In this document: positions 54,115 through 61,922 of the stretch, in pieces | Numbering within the stretch: position 1 is the first letter of the stretch | Layout of the letters: each line of letters opens with the position of its first letter | Notes under the pieces: generated by a model | The model's input: only the letters and a program-made list of their open reading frames with translations | What the model was told of the DNA's origin: nothing | Databases searched by the model: none | Program-made: the position numbers and the translations under genes | Assembly (NCBI GenBank): GCA_031548025.1 | Contig: JAVBRM010000086.1 | Location: 17,816-81,815, forward strand | Direction: 5' to 3' | Origin: UBA5239 sp031548025 | GTDB lineage: Bacteria > Verrucomicrobiota > Lentisphaeria > Victivallales > Victivallaceae | DNA length: 64,000 nucleotides

Positions 54115-57100
54115 ATGGACCTCTGGCGGCAAAAGATACATGATTGGCTTGGAAATCGCCCCTCCGCATCCATTATCAGCGGAGTGGACGAAAGCGCCGT
54201 TGCTCCCTTATTGTTCCGCCTGACGCAGAGTTCCCGCGGGACTCCCCGCCTGGCCGTGCTGCCGGTCCTCACTCATGCCGAGCGCACTTACTCCACGCTG
54301 AAACTGTGGGATGCGGAATTCAACTTCGGGTTAAAAATTCTTTACCTCCCCGAAACTGTGGAAAAAGGCCGGTTCATGCCCGAGGACGAATCGGAGCGCG
54401 CCCGGACCATTTACGAAGTTCTGCAGCAGCCGTTCGACCTGGTGGTGGGTTCGATTTCAGCATTTCTGGCCCCAGCCCCCGACCCGGAAGATGTCCTGGG
54501 GCGGGAAATCACTTTGCACCAGGGCGAAACCATCGATTTCAACGGTTTGCTGGAAAAACTGGTAGACCTCGATTACGACGACGAGCTCGAAGTCAACGTC
54601 CCCGGCGAAGTCTCCCGGCGCGGCGGGATCATCGATATCTACTCGCCGGCCCACGATTACCCGGTCCGGCTGGAGTTCTGGGGCGACACCATCGATTCAA
54701 TGCGCCAGTTTTCGCCGCAGAATCAGCGTTCGCTGGAGGAAATCACCGAATACCGGATCATTCCGCGCGCCGGTATGCAGTTGGCCGGAGAAGCCCACGG
54801 CTGCGACTTTTTCACCTATGCCAAACGTTACAACGCGGCGCTGACCCTGGTTTATCCGCATGAATGCATGAGCCATTTGATCGTGCTCGACGAACAGCGG
54901 CTGGACGACCGCTTAAAGGAGGTCATCGCCACCACCGAGGTATCCCGGCTGCTGGAACCGGCGGAAAAACCACCCGAGGAGTGTTTTATCTCCGACTGTT
55001 ATCCCGCCGCCGAACACCTGAAACGCTCCCTGCCCGAAGAAATGCGGGACGGCGGGTTGGAAATCCTGCGGGAAGTCATCGCCGGACAGGTCCGTCAATG
55101 GCTGGACAGCGATTATCATATCTCTCTGCTTGCCCCCGATGAAGCGTCTCTGGAACATATCCGGCGCTGGTGCGGCGAATACCGCATCGACGCGGACAAA
55201 GTCAACTTCGCGGTATCTCCCCTGCCCGAAGGCCTGATTTTTCCGACTCTGAAAACCGTATTTCTGGTGGAAAAAGAACTCTTCACCGCCAATATGTTCA
55301 AAAATTCCGGCACCATGATTCCCCCTCCCCCGGACCTGCACGCCAATTTTACGGCCCGGCCGGAAGATGAAACCGCGGCATTCGCGGATCTGGAGGAAGG
55401 CGACTACGCCATTCACCTGATGTACGGCATCGGCATTTTCCGCGGCATCCGCGAAATGAAGCAAAATGGAGTCAACCGGGAATTGATCGTCCTGGAATAC
55501 CGCGACGGCGCTCTGATTTACGTGCCGGTCTGGCAGGCCGGATTGGTCAGCCGCTATATCGGAGCTCAACATTCGGTCAGTTTGAACAGCATCGGCAGCA
55601 AGCGCTGGAACGAAACCAAACTCCAGGCCCAGAAAGGAATTCAGGAATTTGCCGCTGAAATGATGCGCACCAGCGCCATGCGCAACGCCTGCCCGGGCAT
55701 CCAATTTCCCAATGACAACCTCGAGCAGCGGGTATTTGAAGACTCTTTCCCCTTTACCGATACCCCCGACCAGATCAAGGCGGTAGCGGAAATCAAAGCC
55801 GACATGGAAAAAGAAAAACCGATGGACCGCCTGCTCTGCGGCGACGTCGGCTACGGCAAAACCGAAGTCGCCATCCGGGCGGCCTACAAAGCCGTCAGTT
55901 CCGGTTATCAGGTGCTGATACTGGTGCCGACCACCATTCTGGCCCAACAACATTTTTACAGTTTCACCGAGCGTTTCGCCAAATATCCATACGTGGTGGA
56001 AATGCTGAGCCGCTTCCGCTCTCCCAAAGAGCAGACCGAAATCCTGCGCAAACTCTCCACCGGCGGCGTCGATATCATCATCGGCACCCATCGGCTGCTG
56101 GGCTCCGACGTCTGGTTTCATAAACTCGGCCTGGTGGTCGTGGACGAAGAACAGCGTTTCGGCGTCAAGCACAAAGAGCGCCTGAAGCGCTTCCGGGCCG
56201 AAGTCGACATTCTGACGATGTCCGCCACCCCGATCCCCCGGACATTGTATATGTCCATGACCGGGGTACGCGATTTGAGCACGCTTATGACCGCCCCCGG
56301 CTTGCGCCTGCCGGTCAAAACTATTATCTCGCAGGACGACGACCGGATCGTCATCGACGCCATCCGCCATGAAATCCAGCGCGGCGGCCAGGTTTATTAC
56401 ATCCACAACCGGGTGATGACGGTCAACGATGTGGCCGATAAACTGGCCCGGTTGATGCCGGATGTCCGTTTCGCAGTCGGCCACGGCCAGATGGACGAAG
56501 ACGAACTGGAACTGGTCATGTCGGAATTCCTCTCCGGCCATGTCGATGTCCTGGTCGCCACCACCATTATCGAATCCGGGCTGGACATCCCAAACGCCAA
56601 CACCATCATCATCGAACGCGCCGACCGTTTCGGCTTGGCTGAACTTTACCAGTTGCGCGGCCGCGTCGGACGCTGGAACCGCCAGGCCTTCGCCTATCTG
56701 TTGCTGCCGAAAAACACCATCCTGACCTCCGACGCCCGCAAACGAATTGCTGCCATCCGGCGCTATTCCCACCTGGGCGCCGGTTTCCGGCTGGCCCTGC
56801 GCGACTTGGAAATCCGCGGTGCCGGCAACCTGCTGGGCTCCGAACAAAGCGGCCATATCAACAGCATCGGGTTCGAGCTATACTGTCAACTGCTGCGCCA
56901 GACTGTAGCCCGGATGAGTGGTTCGCACGACTATGACATCCTGCCGAGTGTCGAACTCAATATCGATTTCATCTGTTTCGCCCACGAAGCCCCGCCCAAA
57001 TTGCTGGCGACCGGCTTCCCCCCGCAATACATCCAGTCCGAACGGCTGCGCGTGGACGCCTACCGGCGGTTATCGCTTTTCACCAAAACCGAACAGATCG

Positions 57101-57369
57101 ACCGTTTCGAAGAAGAGCTGGAAGACCGTTTCGGCAAACTGCCGCCTCAAGCGCGCCACATGATTATCGTCGCCAAAGTCCGCCTTCTGGCCGCCCGCGC
57201 GAGCTTCACCGCCGTCACCGTGGAAGGCGACAAAGTCTATTTCCGCAACGCCGCCAGCCATTATCGTCCCAACGGCATAACCCCGACCATCAACGCCACC
57301 AATCCCCCCGCGGTCAAGCTGAACCACCTCCTCCAGCTCGCCGAACTCCTCCCGGTTGTAAAAAGATAA
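54115..57369 (+). CDS. mfd: transcription-repair coupling factor
   Basis: This 1084-residue DNA translocase releases stalled RNA polymerase and recruits UvrA. It has the N-terminal UvrB-like part, then the CarD/RID domain that binds RNA polymerase (DYAIHLMYGIGIFRGI, about residue 430). The SF2 motor has Walker A GDVGYGKTE at 576-584 and DEEQ at 677-680. The TRG and C-terminal D7 domains follow. Length is a little short of the usual 1150. The ATG follows element C by 22 bp with no strong ribosome-binding site, so the start may be affected by the insertion. Its stop touches element D. Confidence 0.94.
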   Translation: MDLWRQKIHDWLGNRPSASIISGVDESAVAPLLFRLTQSSRGTPRLAVLPVLTHAERTYSTLKLWDAEFNFGLKILYLPETVEKGRFMPEDESERARTIYEVLQQPFDLVVGSISAFLAPAPDPEDVLGREITLHQGETIDFNGLLEKLVDLDYDDELEVNVPGEVSRRGGIIDIYSPAHDYPVRLEFWGDTIDSMRQFSPQNQRSLEEITEYRIIPRAGMQLAGEAHGCDFFTYAKRYNAALTLVYPHECMSHLIVLDEQRLDDRLKEVIATTEVSRLLEPAEKPPEECFISDCYPAAEHLKRSLPEEMRDGGLEILREVIAGQVRQWLDSDYHISLLAPDEASLEHIRRWCGEYRIDADKVNFAVSPLPEGLIFPTLKTVFLVEKELFTANMFKNSGTMIPPPPDLHANFTARPEDETAAFADLEEGDYAIHLMYGIGIFRGIREMKQNGVNRELIVLEYRDGALIYVPVWQAGLVSRYIGAQHSVSLNSIGSKRWNETKLQAQKGIQEFAAEMMRTSAMRNACPGIQFPNDNLEQRVFEDSFPFTDTPDQIKAVAEIKADMEKEKPMDRLLCGDVGYGKTEVAIRAAYKAVSSGYQVLILVPTTILAQQHFYSFTERFAKYPYVVEMLSRFRSPKEQTEILRKLSTGGVDIIIGTHRLLGSDVWFHKLGLVVVDEEQRFGVKHKERLKRFRAEVDILTMSATPIPRTLYMSMTGVRDLSTLMTAPGLRLPVKTIISQDDDRIVIDAIRHEIQRGGQVYYIHNRVMTVNDVADKLARLMPDVRFAVGHGQMDEDELELVMSEFLSGHVDVLVATTIIESGLDIPNANTIIIERADRFGLAELYQLRGRVGRWNRQAFAYLLLPKNTILTSDARKRIAAIRRYSHLGAGFRLALRDLEIRGAGNLLGSEQSGHINSIGFELYCQLLRQTVARMSGSHDYDILPSVELNIDFICFAHEAPPKLLATGFPPQYIQSERLRVDAYRRLSLFTKTEQIDRFEEELEDRFGKLPPQARHMIIVAKVRLLAARASFTAVTVEGDKVYFRNAASHYRPNGITPTINATNPPAVKLNHLLQLAELLPVVKR

Positions 57370-57888
57370 AAGAGGAAAGAGGAAAGAGGAAAGAGGAAAG
57401 GGTCGGAGAGGCGAATCTCCTCTCATCCCTTTGCTCTTTTCTCTTTCAGCTTTTCTCTTTTAACTTTGAGATGATTGATTGAAGGATGGCTGAAATTTCT
57501 TTTAGTTCCTGAACTAATTTCTGCGAATCGGATTCGGATATTATCTTCAGCCTGGAAGCAATATAAACCTGTGTGCGCAATTCCGCTGCTGAACCTTTGG
57601 CAATGCCAAGAAATTGCGCATACTCCTTGCCGCTGCGCCGTTCGTGTCCCTCGGCAATGTTCGAAGGTATCGAAACCGCGGCTCTGGTCATCTGATCTTT
57701 CAGACCGTAATCTTTGCAATCCTTCAAAATTTCGTAAAGTCCAACGGCCAGGCGGCAACCACGCTTCCAGACTTCAAGATTTTCAAAACTCGTCATAGAC
57801 ATATTTCCTTATTAAAAAAAATCAGATTTAAAAGAAAAAATATTGAAAAGCTCAATCGCCTCTCCACCCTTTTCTCTTTTCTCTTTCC
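57369..57888. mobile_element. heptamer-ended element D carrying a four-helix-bundle (S23) gene
   Basis: Four AAAGAGG heptamers (57369-57396) lead into an 18-bp end AAAGGGTCGGAGAGGCGA (57397-57414). The same end, with one base missing, is inverted at 57856-57872, followed by inverted purine-rich units to about 57888. The left end also folds back on itself (AAAGGG...CCCTTT with GGAGAGGCGAATCTCC), giving a short element like A-C at its edge. The only coding content is the S23-type gene. The left array starts within the mfd stop codon. Confidence 0.65.
57446..57802 (-). CDS. four-helix-bundle protein (S23/IVP family)
   Basis: This 118-residue protein of the S23/23S rRNA intervening-sequence-protein family (TIGR02436-like, related to Avd of diversity-generating retroelements) contains NLEVWKRGCRLAVGLYEIL. 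The family core SIPSNIAEGHERRSGKEYAQFL, split here at E, follows, with AKGSAAELRTQ after it. AAGGA lies before the ATG. The last residues (KLKEKS) and the stop lie in the inverted repeat of element D, a pattern common for this family. The molecular function of the family is unknown; some members sit in rRNA insertions and others in retroelements. Confidence 0.88.
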   Translation of the reverse strand: MSMTSFENLEVWKRGCRLAVGLYEILKDCKDYGLKDQMTRAAVSIPSNIAEGHERRSGKEYAQFLGIAKGSAAELRTQVYIASRLKIISESDSQKLVQELKEISAILQSIISKLKEKS

Positions 57889-58019
57889 TTCTATGATATA
57901 GTTTGTCAAGTGGGGAAGCGTTAAAATCCCCGATTTTTCTTGATTTTTTCCTTTTCAAGAGCAGAATTTCCCTTACCCATCGAAATGGAGAGGACATACT
58001 GCTTTTGACGATCAAATTC

Positions 58020-58327
58020 TTTTTTCTTTTTCTTCAAAGAGATTTCCAGACATTTTACACCGGCGCCGGGTGACTAAAATACGTCCCCATCCTTCTATCG
58101 ACCTTGAAAGCGCCAGGCTTTCAACGATAACATACCGAATGCGAAAAACGTGTAAATTCGAGGTCCCTGTCTATTGGTTGTCGGATGTTTTGCAACCAGG
58201 AAATTGGTCGGGTTGCCTCTATGTACAGAAAAATCTTTGCTGAATCTCCTTCATTTAAAAGGCGGTGAAATGCTCAATCTCTTTCGCGGTTCATGCCAAG
58301 GAAAGGCCGAGTCGTTTCACCATAAGA
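58020..58327 (-). ncRNA. non-coding 3' region of the IS110-family transposase, candidate bridge RNA
   Basis: No gene is evident in 57903-58327. On the reverse strand the segment after the transposase stop holds at least two hairpins: TGGTTG/CAACCA around 58170-58195 and GAAAGC/GCTTTC around 58108-58124. A longer inverted pair GGTGAAA (58264-58270) and TTTCACC (58315-58321) lies next to the stop. IS110/IS1111 elements carry a structured guide (bridge) RNA beside the transposase, downstream in the IS1111 branch. The RNA ends and loops are not defined here, so this is a candidate only. Confidence 0.35.
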
Positions 58328-59491
58328 TTAATATACATTCAATGGTTTGTTGATAATTGCTCCTTCGAGGGGTCTTCCCTGGACCACATACTGCCATAGC
58401 GCCGCCAGCAATTGCCGCGCCAGCGCCACGATCGCGGTACGACGGCTGCGCCCTTTTTGTTCCAGACGGTCCTTCCATTTTTTAACCAGGACGCTGTCCG
58501 GCTGCCAGCGATACCATAACCAAGCCATTTCAATGGCCATTTTGCGCAGGCTCTTGCGACCGCTTTTGCTGATACCCTGGTCGCGATTCATGGTGCCGCT
58601 GGCGAACGGGCTCGGCGTAAGTCCGAAGTAAGAGGTGAACGCTTTGAAACCATCGAAACGCGTAAAATCCCCAACCTCCCAGACCAAGTGCCGTGCGATA
58701 CAATCCGAGATACCCCGAAAACATTCCAACTTACGGATGGTTTCTCCGGTCGTGTCTGCCGAACTTTGTCGCTGGTCCGCGTCCATTTGCTTCTCAATGA
58801 TCTTCTCCCACTCTGTGAGCTGTTTCTCTGCGAACTCCAGCTCTACGATCATATTCCTGAAGCGTAATTGCATCAAATTCGACAGCCTGCTCCAGATCGT
58901 TCCTTCTCCCCACTCCAGGAGCAGTTTCCTCCAGTTACGACTGCTCTGATGCCCTTTCGGTGTCGGCAGTTCCGTTCGTTCAACCAACGCCAGCAGTTGT
59001 GAATTTACACTCCTTCCCGCTTGCTTTAAGCGCGCCAGTTCCCGCTCGCCATCACGCCGTCCTTCCTCTGCTAATGTCGGGATATATACCTCGGGCAAGC
59101 GGTCTTCCGGGTGCAGGCCGCCCAGAAACAACGCGTCCAGTTTATCTGTCTTTATCACTTTCCCGCACATAATCACCTTCAGCTTGTTGATCGGCAATAC
59201 ATGCGGCTCCGCTCCCAATTCACGCAGTTTTCGCGCCGGCCAGTACCCATAGCGTCCAGCCTCATAAAAAACATGCACTTCCTTTCCCGAGGACACCTGT
59301 TCCGCTACCAATGCAAAACAGCGATCCTCCTTGCTGGCCCCTTCCTTGTCCTTCAACGCGTAATAATTGTTTTTATCCTCACTCCAGTTGTAAACCACCG
59401 TCGCCCACAGCTGCCCTCCCATATCTATTCCGATTGTTACCAGATTTTCCATTTGACTTTTACGGTTGACGATGTTACCTTTTCTTTGCAT
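58328..59491 (-). mobile_element. IS110-family transposase
   Basis: This 387-residue DEDD-type transposase shows the N-terminal catalytic start VTIGIDMGGQLWATVVY, and CGKVIKTDKLDALFLGG holds later acidic residues. The C-terminal helix-hairpin-helix part reads IRKLECFRGISDCIARHLVW with GSGTMN/SKSGRKSLRK-like end motifs, here FASGTMNRDQGISKSG. The ATG at 59491 has a perfect AAAGGAGG 5 nt upstream that is part of an inverted repeat. No terminal inverted repeats or target duplications could be fixed, as is usual for this family. The gene appears intact. Confidence 0.9.
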
Positions 59492-59496
59492 TTGGG

Positions 59497-59548
59497 CCTC
59501 CTTTGTTTGGTGTTGGTTCGCTTACCAAAATTTACTCGACAAAGGAGG
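59497..59548 (-). promoter_or_regulatory. hairpin that buries the transposase ribosome-binding site
   Basis: CCTCCTTTGT (59497-59506) and ACAAAGGAGG (59539-59548) are perfect inverted repeats. In mRNA read leftward, the distal arm pairs with the AAAGGAGG ribosome-binding site. An inner stem (TTGGT/ACCAA) lies in the loop. Read-through transcripts would therefore be poorly translated. Confidence 0.6.
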
Positions 59549-59606
59549 TTTTTTCTACCTCTGCGATTTTTTTCGCTCTATATACATGATATCTCTTTCC
59601 TCTTAT

Positions 59607-61772
59607 TTATTCGGTTTCCACAGCAATAATCATGACGCCGTTTTTGTAGTTTTTGGCGCTGCCGCTGAAAGTCCAGTCGGGTTCGCCTTTGGGTTGGTTG
59701 CCGATACCGACATCGGCGTTTTTCCCGGAACGGAAGTTATTGAAAGAGAAGACGGTCTGCTTTTTCTCAAAGTTATGCACCTGCATTGAGCCGTAGCCGA
59801 CATCCCGGCGGTCGGACGCCACCGTATCCCCGAAGTCATAAGCCTGCTCGGAAGCTCCCGGCACTTTGGTCCGGTTCTCTTTCCCGTAATTGCATTCCCA
59901 GAATTCGATATTGCCTTCTGCGAAAGTGCCGTTTTCAACTCCCGGCACATTGCTTTTCACCACCAGATTTTTGACATTCTGCTGGAAACGCTTGCCGACG
60001 TCGAAAGCCGGAACGCCCAGTTCCCTGACGTTCGGACTGAATGTGTCCATCGCCGCGAATACATATTGCGCCTCCCCTTCGTTGGGAGTCAGAGCCAGGT
60101 AATATGCCACCCGCTTGATCTTTTTTCCGGCAAAGTCAGGGCTGTAATCAATGGCATATGTCATTTTTTTGCCGCCGTCCGACATTTTGGGATTGGTCGG
60201 ATCGAAAATATAAGCCGGAACAAAGTTTTTCAACTCCGGTACCCGTTCATCCCATTGCATCTGCGCGGCCTTGAAAGCCCCCACCGGCAAACCGGTTTCG
60301 CCGGTCAAATTGGGCTCGGCCCAGCCATCCCAGGCAAACTGGACGAAACATGGCGAGTTGACTCCCGCCGCGGTCAGAGTTACAGTATTGTTGGAAATTT
60401 CCGCCTCGGCTTTGACAAAAACTCCGTCCGGTCCGGCAATCTCAAACCAGTCCGGAGTTTTGCCGTCACGAGTTTTCAGGGATTTGGTCTGGAAAGTCAA
60501 CAATACTTTATTTTCATCAATTTCCATTGATTTCAGGGTTGGAGAATCCGCAACGATTTCAGTTTTGCCGTAAGTTTTCCTTAACGCCTGCCAGGCCAGA
60601 CGGTTACCTACTGTCTCCTTGTCGGCGGGATGAACATCTTTGACATTGCCCACGTCATTGATGACCGCCATGCCGGTGTTCGGAGTGTCCCGGACAAACT
60701 GCTCCTGTGCCTGCCAGAGCCAAGGCAGAACACCATGACTGTTCCCGTAGCTGTATGGCGCCAACTGTACCAGATAAAACGGCATTTCCGGGTTATTCCA
60801 AACCTTGCGCCACCCCTTGACCAGAGCCTGTTGCTTATAATAATACATCATTCGGTCGGAATGGTTCGACTCGCCCTGATACCAGATCGCTCCGCGGAAA
60901 ACGTAAGGCGTCAGCCCGTAAAGCATGGCATTATAAATCGCCGTCGGGTCCTGCCATTTGTCCCATGGGCGTAACTCAACCGGATAATTCGGCGCAGGGT
61001 CCGGCATCTCTCCGGCCGTGGCCTGTTTCTCGGCTCCCGCAAGCCATTTTTTATATGCGGCCAACATACCGGCAACCTTTTCTTTGTGGACCGGCGAATT
61101 CACATCCTTGGCCTCCACCTGGTCATCGATATTCTTGACCTGCGCGACCTCCTTGAACCCGGCGGGCGGAGTCCAGGGCTCGATCCGGGAACCTCCCCAC
61201 GAAGCATTGACCAGACCAACCGGCACTTTCAGCGCCTCGAAAAGTTCCAGGCCGAAGAAATACCCCACCGCGGTACAGTTCTCCGCGGTTTGGGTGGTGC
61301 ATTCCTCCCATTTTCCGGAGACATAGTCACCCGCCGCCGTTTTCCAATTTCTTTCCACATTGAAAAATCGGATCCTCGGATGGTTGGCCGCCGCCAGATG
61401 CTTTTCCCGGTCTTTGATCTTGCCCCCCAGCCGCCATGCCATATTCGACTGCCCGGAACAAAGCCAGACTTCACCGATAAATATATTCTTAATTATCATA
61501 TTATTATTGCCGGACACAGTCATTTCCAGAGGCCCCCCGACTCCCATCGGCTTGAGCTTCAATAACCATTTACCGTCTTCACTGGAAACGGTTTCCGCTT
61601 CCTGTCCATTGAACACCACCTTGACTTTTTCCCCGGCGACAGCGGTTCCCCAGACAGTAATTTCCATCCCTTGCTGAAGCACCATATTGTCACTGAAAAT
61701 CGCGGGCAATTTGACATCCGCCATCGCCGCGGCACAAACCGCCAGCAAAAGCACCATACTGATTTTACTCAT
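59607..61772 (-). CDS. secreted sialate O-acetylesterase-like enzyme
   Basis: This 721-residue exported enzyme has a signal peptide (MSKISMVLLLAVCAAAMA). It opens with an immunoglobulin-like part, then an SGNH hydrolase core: CSGQSNMAW with nucleophile Ser109, AIWYQGESNHSD, and a late DVHPADK that supplies the acid/histidine pair. A C-terminal domain of about 150 residues has beta-sandwich features. It probably removes acetyl groups from sialic acid or plant glycans. GGAGG is 6 nt before the ATG. It lies beside the IS110 element and is divergent from the activase gene. Confidence 0.85.
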   Translation of the reverse strand: MSKISMVLLLAVCAAAMADVKLPAIFSDNMVLQQGMEITVWGTAVAGEKVKVVFNGQEAETVSSEDGKWLLKLKPMGVGGPLEMTVSGNNNMIIKNIFIGEVWLCSGQSNMAWRLGGKIKDREKHLAAANHPRIRFFNVERNWKTAAGDYVSGKWEECTTQTAENCTAVGYFFGLELFEALKVPVGLVNASWGGSRIEPWTPPAGFKEVAQVKNIDDQVEAKDVNSPVHKEKVAGMLAAYKKWLAGAEKQATAGEMPDPAPNYPVELRPWDKWQDPTAIYNAMLYGLTPYVFRGAIWYQGESNHSDRMMYYYKQQALVKGWRKVWNNPEMPFYLVQLAPYSYGNSHGVLPWLWQAQEQFVRDTPNTGMAVINDVGNVKDVHPADKETVGNRLAWQALRKTYGKTEIVADSPTLKSMEIDENKVLLTFQTKSLKTRDGKTPDWFEIAGPDGVFVKAEAEISNNTVTLTAAGVNSPCFVQFAWDGWAEPNLTGETGLPVGAFKAAQMQWDERVPELKNFVPAYIFDPTNPKMSDGGKKMTYAIDYSPDFAGKKIKRVAYYLALTPNEGEAQYVFAAMDTFSPNVRELGVPAFDVGKRFQQNVKNLVVKSNVPGVENGTFAEGNIEFWECNYGKENRTKVPGASEQAYDFGDTVASDRRDVGYGSMQVHNFEKKQTVFSFNNFRSGKNADVGIGNQPKGEPDWTFSGSAKNYKNGVMIIAVETE

Positions 61773-61922
61773 ACACTACCTCCATAATATCTGTTCGCAA
61801 TGAAAAAGTATAGTTGCGATAAATAAAAATTACAACTATAAAACGCCCCTTCTGCTGGTAAATTTCCCGGAATATGTTATATTACTGAGTTTTACATTAA
61901 CATTTTGGCAGGATTTTGGAAT

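Noticed and set aside
54913..56856. 647-codon reverse frame inside mfd
   Set aside because: It is antisense to well-conserved Mfd motor motifs; the translation is Asp/Gly/Gln-rich with no known domain.
57475..57798. Forward frame opposite the four-helix-bundle gene
   Set aside because: The reverse strand carries the unmistakable SNIAEGHERRS motif of the S23 family and a ribosome-binding site.
57903..58327. A further gene between the S23 element and the transposase
   Set aside because: All frames are short and lack ribosome-binding sites or motifs; hairpins suggest IS-related non-coding DNA instead.
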